A DNA stretch of 63,080 nt, taken from NCBI RefSeq assembly GCF_033242365.1, contig NZ_BTHK01000017.1, positions 1 through 63,080 on the forward strand. Direction: 5' to 3'. Source of the stretch: Lachnoanaerobaculum sanguinis. Lineage in GTDB: Bacteria; Bacillota; Clostridia; Lachnospirales; Lachnospiraceae. The translations under genes were made by a program, and so were the position numbers. This document shows positions 16,350 through 24,810 of the stretch, piece after piece. Under the pieces are notes generated by a model. That model had not been told where the DNA came from. It did no database searches and saw only the letters and a list, made by a program, of their open reading frames with translations. Each line of letters starts with the position of its first letter. Positions within the stretch are counted from its first letter, which is position 1.

Positions 16350-16931
16350 CTACCTGCTGCTTTCTGTGGTCATAACCTCATCCGGATCTACATAATCAGC
16401 CCAAAACGGATTATCCACCCAGAGATAATATCCTCTGTTGCTGTCATCCATGGTAATCTGCCAAATCTCAGGTGAATACATCATAGAGCTGATACCTATC
16501 TCATCAGGATCCTCATCATCCTTGGCAACAACCTGAAGGTACATAAAATCTATATTACCACCATCTGTCTTTACAACATAATAAGTCTCAATCCTTTTTA
16601 TTCCCTTTTCTTTGTCTTCTGTGACTACCGGGAAATTTCTGTCATACTTGACGCTCTTTGACTTTCCCTTATACCTCTTAAGCAGTAATGCAATCTTAAA
16701 GTCCATATCCTCTATGCTCTCTCTCGCATTCTTTGAAAACAGTGCCTTCAAAGCATCAGCATTTTGATTATCCAACGCAGCAATCACTTTGTCTTTATAT
16801 TCTTTCTCCTCCCGTGGTTGATTATCATTTTTGGTGACCTCACTCTTAAAGTCGCTTACTATATTTTTAGCAATTAAACCAACAGATAACACAAGTACTG
16901 ATAATATTATAATAGGTAAGATTTTTTTCAT
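16350..16931 (-). CDS. DUF5104-like membrane-anchored protein
   Basis: A 193-residue protein with an N-terminal hydrophobic segment (about residues 4-22) but no lipobox, so it is probably a single-pass anchor. The extracellular part, with ALDNQNADALKALFSKNARE, follows the same pattern as the two DUF5104-like lipoproteins on either side but is only distantly related. It starts seven bases after the WXG100-like gene ends, which implies joint translation. Role unknown; the close coupling points to a complex or sequential secretion with the WXG100-like protein. Confidence 0.65.
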   Translation of the reverse strand: MKKILPIIILSVLVLSVGLIAKNIVSDFKSEVTKNDNQPREEKEYKDKVIAALDNQNADALKALFSKNARESIEDMDFKIALLLKRYKGKSKSVKYDRNFPVVTEDKEKGIKRIETYYVVKTDGGNIDFMYLQVVAKDDEDPDEIGISSMMYSPEIWQITMDDSNRGYYLWVDNPFWADYVDPDEVMTTESSR

Positions 16932-16938
16932 ACTTTAA

Positions 16939-17232
16939 CTACTCCTTGCTTTGGATCTGATTTGAGAGGTTATAGTCGCTAACATACAATTTACTCTTGG
17001 CAATTTTAATTTCTTCCTTTATTTTTCCAAAATCATTCGTGCCCATATCAAGTAAAAGTTTTAAATACCAGCAAATATATTTAAAACTATTTCCACATCT
17101 GCCGATCCAGTAATCATCAACATCTGTTATAATATCTACTAAATCTTCTTTAATTGAGTTCAATTCATCATCATATATATCGTAAGTATCTACTGCTTTT
17201 TTCATTCCTTCGAAATTTAATTTTATCTCCAC
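16939..17232 (-). CDS. WXG100-like small protein
   Basis: A 97-residue, signal-less, largely helical protein with a central W-I-G turn (Trp42-Ile43-Gly44, in DDYWIGRCGNSF). Length, helix-turn-helix pattern and the W-x-G position match ESAT-6/WXG100 proteins, which are substrates or partners of the type VII secretion system. The sequence is otherwise not a clear family member, so the call rests on pattern. It sits between DUF5104-like genes and immediately downstream of the Rhs gene, as small partner proteins do in Firmicute polymorphic toxin loci. No secretion ATPase gene is in the window. Confidence 0.5.
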   Translation of the reverse strand: MEIKLNFEGMKKAVDTYDIYDDELNSIKEDLVDIITDVDDYWIGRCGNSFKYICWYLKLLLDMGTNDFGKIKEEIKIAKSKLYVSDYNLSNQIQSKE

Positions 17233-17250
17233 CTAATCATCTCCCTATAA

Positions 17251-17823
17251 CTATTTCCAAAATGCATAAATATCATATCCATCATTTTCTTTATCCACTT
17301 CGTCTGTACTAAAATTTCCATAATCTATAGCAAATATAGATATTCCAACATTATTTTCGTGAAAATCATCTACAGGTACTATTACCATAGCAATCTTTAA
17401 GCTTGGTCTATGTACTTCTCCCTCCTTAGGATCTGCAAACTCTATAGTGGTATTAGCATATACCTCTTTATAGATTTTACCCCTATCAGCACTTGTTTGA
17501 TAATTGTTATCTTCATTAAGCTTATACCTTATTATGGAAGACGGCCATGTTTCATTTTCTCTAATAATTCTATCTATCTGTTCATCAAAATTATCTATCT
17601 TACTCCTTGCATGCTCAGGAAACAAACTCGCTAAGAGTTCTCTATCATTCGTATTAAATGCTTCTACTATTTTTTCTATATACTTATTTACCACTGTACC
17701 CTCATCATATATGTAGTTATCTAATTTATCAGAGTCATGTATATACCTTGCAACTTTAACTACCCAGGTACATCCTGTAAGCAGACATGCTATTAAACAG
17801 AATATAATAATTTTAATTCTCAT
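17251..17823 (-). CDS. DUF5104-like lipoprotein, copy 2
   Basis: A 190-residue lipoprotein with signal peptide and lipobox LLTGC (Cys at about residue 18). The mature part closely matches the product of 15605-16177, with most differences near both ends. Its ATG overlaps the Rhs stop codon (TAATG), so its translation is tied to that of the Rhs protein. An externally anchored protein made strictly together with a putative toxin is a fair candidate for its immunity protein, though nothing in the sequence proves this. Confidence 0.75.
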   Translation of the reverse strand: MRIKIIIFCLIACLLTGCTWVVKVARYIHDSDKLDNYIYDEGTVVNKYIEKIVEAFNTNDRELLASLFPEHARSKIDNFDEQIDRIIRENETWPSSIIRYKLNEDNNYQTSADRGKIYKEVYANTTIEFADPKEGEVHRPSLKIAMVIVPVDDFHENNVGISIFAIDYGNFSTDEVDKENDGYDIYAFWK

Positions 17824-20800
17824 TAATTCCTATTACCTCCTTCCCATTTCATTACGGCATTGCGATGCACAAAATCAAGACACCAATTATCATTTATCTT
17901 ATCTTCGTTTTGATCATCAAATTCTGCTGTATGTACGAATTCCTTCCACATAACCCTTTCCTCATCAAAGTCAACCATACCTACCATTACTAAATCTTCA
18001 GCCTTTACATCTTGGAATCTTTTATCAGGATTAAACCCTGTGATCCACCACTGATACTGATCATATGCATCCCAATCCGATACTAATGTTCCATCTTTAA
18101 GAGTCAGGTTCATGTACATCTTCAAATGACTTTGTTTATAACAATCCACATGCCAATCATTACCTTTATATATCCCTATCTCACTACCTGCACCAAAATG
18201 AAAATAATCTCCCTTCCACATCCAAAGTGTAAATTTTGATTCACCTGAACCAAATTGAAACTTTGCTCTATTCATAGATGTAAATGAATTAAAGAAAAAA
18301 TCGTACATTGGATTATAGCCCCACCACATTTGCCAACATTCACTCATTGTATGAATAATACCATTATTATCTTTATAAAAATTAAATTTGTTAAGTTCTC
18401 TATCACTTCTTATACCACTTACTGTAAGTTCATTTATCAAATCACTTAATCCTGTATATTCTGTGATGTATCTAAGCGTTCTTATTGCTGTATGCAGTAT
18501 TGCTACCATAGGTGTTCCTATACTATCAGGAATATTATTAATTGCAAATTCTCGACCGGCATTCATAACTACATCTACCCCTCCTAATGATGCTGAATTA
18601 AATATACCCCAAAATACCTCAATAGCTAAGTTCTTCAAGCCATAGTATCCCGGTGATATAGTAGATTCCATATAATCTAGTAGAAATCCCTCAAAATCTT
18701 TATAGGTAAGTGCATTTGCTTCCGGTGATTCTCCTGTACTGTCAACAAATATCAATGGTGAATTATAGCAGTATGTATACTCGTTTTGGGTAAATCCATA
18801 TCTTAGATCTCCCTTGATTTTATCCTTTCCAAGAAATCTTCCCATATTTTCATCGTACATTCTTGTAGCTGAAAGATAGTTTCCGCTTATATCATCTACC
18901 ATGAGACCGGCAAATCCAAAGTTCTTTGGTTTGCTTCCAAGCACTTCTCCGAACTCTGAGTACTCAAAAAGCTCACCCCCTTCAAGTATTACACTTCCAA
19001 GCTCATCACATATGATATTGGTGCTGTTATCATCCTCCACCTCTGATATCAGTTGAATATCCCATACAAAACTTCTCTCATTTCCATCACTGTTTTGCCA
19101 TAGTATATTATCAGTCTTTTTTCTGATATCAATTACATAGCTTGTAGTATGTGACTCATTTCCGTCAGTCTCTGTCTTACCTATTCTGTGACCAAGTCCG
19201 TCATATTCATAGTTTACACTGTTTTTACCGGATATGACACTTATAAGTTGTCCCAATCCGTTGTATTTGTACTCTGCTTCAAGCTCACCACCTGAAAACT
19301 TCTTGATAAGATTTCCTCTCTTGTCATACTCATACCTTTTTTGAATCAAACCGTTATTCTTAACTATACGCTCTTCTGCGAGTTTTCCTCCCTTATAGAT
19401 ATAGTTTGTAGTAATCACTTCATCTTCAGCATATTCTACTTTAGCGGTTCTGTTTCCGAAGATATCATAGCTGTATTCCCTTAGCATTTTACCGTCCAAT
19501 ACAACTTTTGTGATTCTTCCTACCTCATCATAAGAATAATTGTAATCCTTTACACTTCCGTTCTTATTTATACTTATACCTGTCTTATTTCCCACCAAAT
19601 CATATGTATAAGTATATTCCATATTGATTTTTTCATCACTGATATGCGTTATTTTTGTCGGACTTCCGATATCATTGTACTCATAGCATGTTTTGCTTCC
19701 GTCGCTATACTCTCTTGATTCAATTCTACCCAAGCTGTTATAAGTCAGCCTTATATGTTCATTTCCTGAAACTGTTTCTATAAGCCTACCTTTTTTATCA
19801 TAGTTATAGCCTACCTTCTTACCATCAGGATATACTATAGCCACAGTTCTTCCAAGCTTATCATATTCGTAAGCAATACTGTGTCCCTCTGTAGTTAGAG
19901 CCTTTTTCACCAATCCTTTCTTATCTCTTTCAAAGCTCATACTTCCGAAGCTTCCTGATACGGCTTTCAAAAATCTGTTGCTATCGTACTCATAGTCTAC
20001 ATAATTTCCGTCGGAACATTTCATCGAAGTTAAAAGCCCGGTTTCATTGTACTTTAGCTCTGTTTTAAAACCGTCTTCATCAATATTTTTCACCAATTGT
20101 CCAAGACTGTTGTAATCCATAGTTTTATAAGTACTGTCGGCATTTTCTATTTTAAATATTCTGCCCATATTGTTTCTATGATAGCTTCTTGTCATACAGT
20201 CATTTTCATTATCTTTTTTGTACTGTCTTATTCCTACAAGATTGTACATTTTATCATAACTGTACTCACTTACCAGACCGTCACTGTCAACCACTTTTTC
20301 AAGTGTATTTCCTACACCATATTTAAAATAGTTTGTATTTCCGATGCTGTCTTTAATAGATGTTATATTTCCTTCATTATCATAGCTATAAGTATTTTCT
20401 CTACCGGTATCAGTCCTTATTCCGGATACTCTTCCTAAGTCGTCATAGTCATAATAGATCTTATTTTCCGCATCGCCCGCCAGTCGGCTTTCTTCTGTAG
20501 GTCTTCCAAGCTTATCATAAGTATATATGTATTTTACATCATCACCTAAATTAACCGCTTTTACTCTGCCGTTCTGATTATATTCATAGCCTGATACATT
20601 GCCAAATATATCAGTATACTCCAATACCCTGTTCATAGAATCATATACAAAGCTTTCACTGATATTCTCATCCAAGGTTTGCTTTAACACTCTTCCATAT
20701 TCATCATATTCATATCTGATACTTCCGCTTGGCAATACTATCTCAACAAGTCTGTCTCCCTCATAAACAAAATCAGACTTCACTCCGTCAGAAAATTCCT

Positions 20801-21281
20801 TACTGATGCACCTATTTAACTTATCATATTTATAATTTTCACTTAGACCTGTTGGATAAGTAACACTGACAATATTTCTATTGTCATCATAGGAAAAGCT
20901 CTTCATACTTCCGTCAGGAGCAATCATTTTAGTCATATTGCCCCTTTTGTCATATTCAAATTTTTCCACTCCACCGGCTCGCTTTATCTGAGATATTCTT
21001 CTGATATTATCATATACGTACTCTGTAGTATTTCCGTTTTTATCTTTTAACCTTACAGGTAAATTTATATTATTGTACTCTACTTCATAGGTTTTCCCGT
21101 CAAAATCCTTTAATTTTGACACCTGCCTATTTGCTGTATACTCATATGTTCTCTTCTCTCCAAAAGAATTTGTTACCTCTGTGATATCTCCAAGCCCATT
21201 ATACTTATAAAGTCTTTTCCCTCCATTATTGTCTTCAATACTTACAACTCTATTCAACTCATCATATTTATATCCGACCAT
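17823..21281 (-). CDS. Rhs/YD-repeat protein with DUF4474-like C-terminal domain
   Basis: The 1152 residues consist of several dozen YD repeats (pattern YxYDxxGRL, residues 1 to about 780) and an Rhs core end (GNYLSATRMYDENMGRFLGK, with YCYNSPLIFVDSTG ending near 850), followed by a 300-residue C-terminal region. Its last part (about 966-1125; IIHTMSECWQMWWGYNPMYD, FTLWMWKGDYFHFGAG, WWITGFNP) resembles DUF4474. Rhs shells encapsulate C-terminal toxins. The N-terminus is abnormal: the frame begins inside a YD repeat, with no signal peptide, LXG or other export domain, and the start ATG has no ribosome binding site; GGGAGG instead precedes a nine-codon ORF 50 bases upstream. It may be a truncated or cassette-type orphan. 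Toxicity is inferred. Confidence 0.85.
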   Translation of the reverse strand: MVGYKYDELNRVVSIEDNNGGKRLYKYNGLGDITEVTNSFGEKRTYEYTANRQVSKLKDFDGKTYEVEYNNINLPVRLKDKNGNTTEYVYDNIRRISQIKRAGGVEKFEYDKRGNMTKMIAPDGSMKSFSYDDNRNIVSVTYPTGLSENYKYDKLNRCISKEFSDGVKSDFVYEGDRLVEIVLPSGSIRYEYDEYGRVLKQTLDENISESFVYDSMNRVLEYTDIFGNVSGYEYNQNGRVKAVNLGDDVKYIYTYDKLGRPTEESRLAGDAENKIYYDYDDLGRVSGIRTDTGRENTYSYDNEGNITSIKDSIGNTNYFKYGVGNTLEKVVDSDGLVSEYSYDKMYNLVGIRQYKKDNENDCMTRSYHRNNMGRIFKIENADSTYKTMDYNSLGQLVKNIDEDGFKTELKYNETGLLTSMKCSDGNYVDYEYDSNRFLKAVSGSFGSMSFERDKKGLVKKALTTEGHSIAYEYDKLGRTVAIVYPDGKKVGYNYDKKGRLIETVSGNEHIRLTYNSLGRIESREYSDGSKTCYEYNDIGSPTKITHISDEKINMEYTYTYDLVGNKTGISINKNGSVKDYNYSYDEVGRITKVVLDGKMLREYSYDIFGNRTAKVEYAEDEVITTNYIYKGGKLAEERIVKNNGLIQKRYEYDKRGNLIKKFSGGELEAEYKYNGLGQLISVISGKNSVNYEYDGLGHRIGKTETDGNESHTTSYVIDIRKKTDNILWQNSDGNERSFVWDIQLISEVEDDNSTNIICDELGSVILEGGELFEYSEFGEVLGSKPKNFGFAGLMVDDISGNYLSATRMYDENMGRFLGKDKIKGDLRYGFTQNEYTYCYNSPLIFVDSTGESPEANALTYKDFEGFLLDYMESTISPGYYGLKNLAIEVFWGIFNSASLGGVDVVMNAGREFAINNIPDSIGTPMVAILHTAIRTLRYITEYTGLSDLINELTVSGIRSDRELNKFNFYKDNNGIIHTMSECWQMWWGYNPMYDFFFNSFTSMNRAKFQFGSGESKFTLWMWKGDYFHFGAGSEIGIYKGNDWHVDCYKQSHLKMYMNLTLKDGTLVSDWDAYDQYQWWITGFNPDKRFQDVKAEDLVMVGMVDFDEERVMWKEFVHTAEFDDQNEDKINDNWCLDFVHRNAVMKWEGGNRN

Positions 21282-21364
21282 TTTAACTGTATCATTTGCT
21301 ATTATTCTTTTCTGTTCTCATTCTATACCTCCCAATCTTGCTATAGAACCAAGTCGGTATATAT

Positions 21365-21868
21365 TTACTCAATAAATACCCTTGCATTCGGAAACATTTC
21401 CTTTATATTTTCTATGTCCTCCTCATCTAACTTTAAGTGATATAATTGCAAGTTATCCAAGTATTTTAAATTCTTTGCCTTGTATAAATTATCAAGTACA
21501 TGCTCGTCATCATATATACTTTTATCTCCATAATATGCACTTGAATAGCTGAACATAACTATTTCTGCATTTTTAAAATATTTTATATCACTTATATCTT
21601 TCACCCTATACTCTCTAAAATCGATAGATACTAAGTTTATATTCTCCAAATCCTTCTTCCAAATTATACCTTTAATAGGACTCTCTCCCTGTAACATTGG
21701 ATACTCTTTCTGTATTGCACCTGACACAGTATTCCATATAGTAGTATTTCTTACAGCTCTTTCAAACTCAGGATCATGGAAAAAGGCTATTTTATTTACA
21801 GTATATAATGCAAATACGATAATAATAATTAGGATTGCACAAATTATCTTCTTATATTTCCTTAGCAT
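21365..21868 (-). CDS. Family-B membrane-anchored LRR-like protein, copy 2
   Basis: The 167 residues contain one membrane helix (about residues 8-27), the signature IAFFHDPEFERAVRNT, GIIWKKDLENINLVSIDF and LRR-like strands ending in DNLQLYHLKLDEEDIENIKE. GGAGGAG precedes the ATG. The N-terminal 35 residues and the C-terminal 70 are almost identical to the copy at 23372-23860, while the middle differs. It is the last gene before the Rhs gene (84-base spacer). Unknown function; see the family-B gene at 15050 for the shared features. Confidence 0.7.
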   Translation of the reverse strand: MLRKYKKIICAILIIIIVFALYTVNKIAFFHDPEFERAVRNTTIWNTVSGAIQKEYPMLQGESPIKGIIWKKDLENINLVSIDFREYRVKDISDIKYFKNAEIVMFSYSSAYYGDKSIYDDEHVLDNLYKAKNLKYLDNLQLYHLKLDEEDIENIKEMFPNARVFIE

Positions 21869-21976
21869 AAATTCACTCCTCCGATGTAATATCCACAGTT
21901 CTTTTAATCCTACCTCTAATATAATTACTCTTTTTCGACATTTGTTTTTTCCTGCAAATCTTTGTTTGTAGGTTTT

Positions 21977-22726
21977 TCACTTGCCATATTTTTCATCCCC
22001 CTCTAATATCTTTACTTCATCAAATCCCCCTTTGTCTACTTTACTATAAAAACTTGAAATTCTATAATAATATTTTTGTTGGTTAAATATGTAATCCATT
22101 CTGTACTCTTCAAATTTATCAAAATCTTCCTTCGTAAAATATGTAACCAGTAATCTATTTGTTTGTAAATTTTTATCTAAAAAAATATCACATACTTTTC
22201 TAAAGTCTTTTTCTATATTTTTAGCCTTTTTATATGTAAATATGCATGTAATATAGTTTCCTCTATTTACATATGTCATTATATCTGTATCTCTATTGAA
22301 GCTATCATCAAGAGAAAAATCATATGGCTGTGTATACACCTTACAATCCCCATATATAGGTTTTATCAACTCATATATATGCTTCTCAAGGTCTGCTTTC
22401 TTCAGGTATCCTACATAATTATCATGAAAAGAAGTCAACCCTCCCTCACTCTCAAAATCCACTACCACATGCCACTCCGGTTTTGACTTTGGGTGTACAT
22501 AAACGCTATCTTCATATACATATTCTCCTTCAAATTTCTCTCCATATTTTTTCTGCATGTAATATTCTGCTGCATTTATATAATCTAACTCTGTTAACAT
22601 AGTAATGCTAACTCCCCTTTTTACAAGCATATCTCTAAGGAATACCAGTCCCACTATAAATACTATTATTATAAGAATACCTCTTATTGCTTCTTTATTC
22701 TGACTTAGTCTTCTTTTTTTCACCAT
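21977..22726 (-). CDS. Family-A membrane-anchored protein, copy 1
   Basis: I do not recognise this family. The 249 residues have a basic N-terminus, one membrane helix (about residues 14-33, AIRGILIIIVFIVGLVF), and an outside domain with AAEYYMQKKYGEKFEGEYVY, a KPEWHVVV strand and a long central helix region around ADLEKHIYELIKPIYG. It is roughly 70% identical to the gene at 23969-24715. It starts 15 bases after family-B copy 3, so the genes are cotranscribed. The alternation A, B, B, A, B implies that A and B proteins work as pairs; an immunity or receptor role is possible but unproven. Confidence 0.7.
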   Translation of the reverse strand: MVKKRRLSQNKEAIRGILIIIVFIVGLVFLRDMLVKRGVSITMLTELDYINAAEYYMQKKYGEKFEGEYVYEDSVYVHPKSKPEWHVVVDFESEGGLTSFHDNYVGYLKKADLEKHIYELIKPIYGDCKVYTQPYDFSLDDSFNRDTDIMTYVNRGNYITCIFTYKKAKNIEKDFRKVCDIFLDKNLQTNRLLVTYFTKEDFDKFEEYRMDYIFNQQKYYYRISSFYSKVDKGGFDEVKILEGDEKYGK

Positions 22727-22741
22727 TTGTTTTTTTAACCT

Positions 22742-23215
22742 CTACTCGATAAAAACTTCTGCTTCAGGAAACATAGCTTCAATGTCTTCAATGTCTTCAT
22801 TTATCTTCAAATGATATAAATCCAGCTTCTTTAAATGTGCCAATTTTTTTATTAAATATATATTATCGAGCACATGCTCATCCTCGTAAATACTCTTATC
22901 TCCGACATATGCACTCACATAACAAAACCCTATAAATTTAGCATTCTTGAAGTACTTTATATCTTCAACATTCTTTATATTGTATTTTCTGAAATTTATT
23001 GTTACAAAGTCTACCTTTTCAAGATCTTTTCTCCAAATTATTCCATCTAAGGCCTTTTCTCTTATATCTACCATTGACACTTTAGATGATATTAAAGTAT
23101 CTCTTACCGCCCTTTCAAACTCTCTGTCTTTAAAAAAGGCTATTTGGTTCATAATGTATATACAAATTACCGACATCACAACAATAACAATTTGTATTCT
23201 TCTCTTTTTCATCAT
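22742..23215 (-). CDS. Family-B membrane-anchored LRR-like protein, copy 3
   Basis: A protein of about 157 residues starting MMKKRRIQIVIVVMSVI, one membrane helix, then IAFFKDREFERAVRDT, GIIWRKDLEKVDFVTI and the LRR-like end LKKLDLYHLKINEDIEDIE. I choose the start at 23215 because GGAGG lies 8 bases before it; a frame open to 23281 has no binding site. That ribosome binding site lies inside a remnant of a family-C gene (23216-23357), so this copy was joined to its present upstream DNA by rearrangement. Confidence 0.65.
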   Translation of the reverse strand: MMKKRRIQIVIVVMSVICIYIMNQIAFFKDREFERAVRDTLISSKVSMVDIREKALDGIIWRKDLEKVDFVTINFRKYNIKNVEDIKYFKNAKFIGFCYVSAYVGDKSIYEDEHVLDNIYLIKKLAHLKKLDLYHLKINEDIEDIEAMFPEAEVFIE

Positions 23216-23357
23216 ATCCCATACCTCCGGCAAATATTTCAAACTTACAGACTTTAAAAAAATTTGTATTAAAATTCTCAATACATTCTTTTGTCATTTC
23301 AATTTCCCCGGTATCTACTTTGTAACTTGGATAAATTCTGTATTCACATATATACAA
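23216..23357 (-). pseudogene. Remnant of a third family-C gene
   Basis: The minus-strand frame reads ECIENFNTNFFKVCKFEIFA then GGMGYDEKEKN, which aligns with EAIKNFNTNFSKGGYFGEFADDVGYDENN near the C-terminus of the family-C protein at 13628-15025; the DNA also matches in this part. Nothing else of that gene remains. A nominal 75-codon ORF runs from here into the start of the family-B gene, but it is chimeric and overlaps that gene in another frame, so I do not call it a protein. Confidence 0.55.
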
Positions 23358-23371
23358 ACATACGTATATAT

Positions 23372-23860
23372 TTACTCTATAATTACCCTCGCATTCGGAA
23401 ACATCTCCTTTATATTTTCTATATCCTTATCATCTACCTTTAAATGATATAATTGCAAGTCATCCAAGTATTTTAAATCCTTTATCTTGTATAAATTATC
23501 GAGTACATTCTCATCCTCATATATGCTTTTATCTCCATAATATGCACTTGAATATACCAACGATATTAATTTAGCGTTCTTAAAATATACCAGGTCACTT
23601 ATATCTCTTATTTTATATTTTCTAAAGTTTATATATATATTATCTACATCCTTAAGATCGTCCTTCCAAATGATACCCTCAATAGGATTGATTCTTTTGT
23701 ATTCGTCTATAGATACCACCTCATAGTTAGCTTTATTTTCTCTTACCAATCTTTCAAACTCCGGATCATGGAAAAAAGCTATTTTATTTACAGTATATAA
23801 TGCAAATACGATAATAATAATTACTGTTGCACAAATTATTTTCTTATATTTCCTTAGCAT
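23372..23860 (-). CDS. Family-B membrane-anchored LRR-like protein, copy 4
   Basis: The protein starts MLRKYKKIICATVIIIIVFA with GGAGGAG upstream; the longer frame to 23881 includes that site and is rejected. About 162 residues: one membrane helix, IAFFHDPEFERLVREN, GIIWKDDLKDVDNIYINF and an LRR-like end. Almost identical at both ends to copy 2 at 21365-21868, and the upstream spacers match as well, so these two copies arose by duplication of an A-B unit. Function unknown. Confidence 0.7.
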   Translation of the reverse strand: MLRKYKKIICATVIIIIVFALYTVNKIAFFHDPEFERLVRENKANYEVVSIDEYKRINPIEGIIWKDDLKDVDNIYINFRKYKIRDISDLVYFKNAKLISLVYSSAYYGDKSIYEDENVLDNLYKIKDLKYLDDLQLYHLKVDDKDIENIKEMFPNARVIIE

Positions 23861-23968
23861 AAATTCACTCCTCCGATGCAATATCCACTGTTCTTTTAAT
23901 CCTACCTCTAATATACTTACTCTTTTCCGGTATTTGTTTTTTCCTGTAATTCTTCATCTGTAGGTCTT

Positions 23969-24715
23969 TCACTTACCATAGTCCTTGTCTCCTTCCAATA
24001 TATCTATATCTTTCAACCATGTTTTATCTACATTATCATAAATGCCTAAAATTCTATAATAAAGCTTGAGCCTATTAAACGTATAGTCTATAAATTTTTC
24101 TTCAAATTTATCCAAGTCTTCTTCCGTAATATATGTTACCATCAAACTATTTGTCTGCAAATTTTTATCTACAAATATCTCACATACCTTTCTAAAATCT
24201 TCTTCTATATTTTCAGCATTTTTATCTGTGAAAATACAAGTAGTATAGTCACTATTACTTACATATTTCATTATATCTGTATCTTTGTTAAAGCTGTCAT
24301 CCAGCGAAAACCCCCATGGTTGTGTATACACCTTACACTCCCCATATATCGGCTTTACAAGCTCATATATATACTTCTCAAGTTCTTCTTTCTTTAGGTA
24401 TCCTACATAATTATCACTAAAATAAGTTAACCCATTTTTACTATAAGCTTCTACTACTGCGTGCCACTCAGGTTTTGCCTTTGGATGTACATATATACTA
24501 CCTTCCAGTATATACTCCCCTTCAAACTTCTCTCCATATTTTTTCTGCATATAATATTCTACTGCATTCATATAATCTTGCCTTGTCAGCATCAAAATCC
24601 TCACTCCCCTTTTTACCAGTATATCTCTAAGGAATACCAGTCCAACTATGAATGCTATTATTATCATAATACCTCTTATTGCTTCTTCATTTTGACTTAT
24701 TTTTCTCTTTTCCAT
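23969..24715 (-). CDS. Family-A membrane-anchored protein, copy 2
   Basis: About 248 residues from the ATG at 24715, which has GGAGAG at good spacing; the frame is open to 24745 without a better site. One membrane helix (AIRGIMIIIAFIVGLVFLRD) and an outside domain with AVEYYMQKKYGEKFEGEYIL, KPEWHAVVEAYS and the terminal LEGDKDYGK, all shared with copy 1 at 21977-22726. Differences concentrate between about residues 85 and 110 and near 215-235. Unknown function. It is the second gene of the putative island transcript, after the lipoprotein gene. Confidence 0.7.
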   Translation of the reverse strand: MEKRKISQNEEAIRGIMIIIAFIVGLVFLRDILVKRGVRILMLTRQDYMNAVEYYMQKKYGEKFEGEYILEGSIYVHPKAKPEWHAVVEAYSKNGLTYFSDNYVGYLKKEELEKYIYELVKPIYGECKVYTQPWGFSLDDSFNKDTDIMKYVSNSDYTTCIFTDKNAENIEEDFRKVCEIFVDKNLQTNSLMVTYITEEDLDKFEEKFIDYTFNRLKLYYRILGIYDNVDKTWLKDIDILEGDKDYGK

Positions 24716-24810
24716 TCTATCTCTCCAATCAAAAAGTCCACACAATTATATCCTGACAAAGTAATACTTTAACTTATCAGTAACATAAATGCGTGGGCTG
24801 TATAAATTTT

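Larger units (their letters stand above)
21365..22726 (-). repeat. A-B cassette, duplicate 1 (other copy 23372-24715)
   Basis: The order family-A gene, about 110-base spacer, family-B gene is repeated at 21365-22726 and 23372-24715. Spacer DNA (for example GAATTTATG and the AATCCTACCTCTAATATA stretch on the plus strand at 21908 and 23898) is conserved along with the coding DNA, so this is a segmental duplication rather than two independent gains. Family-B copy 3 and a family-C remnant lie between the units. Confidence 0.8.

Noticed and set aside
18731..21281. Regularly repeated motifs that might suggest a CRISPR array or satellite DNA
   Set aside because: The periodicity is that of YD repeats at protein level; the DNA units are not identical, and spacing follows codons.
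23130..23357. A 75-codon protein on the minus strand
   Set aside because: It is a chimera of a family-C remnant and out-of-frame family-B sequence and overlaps the better supported family-B gene.
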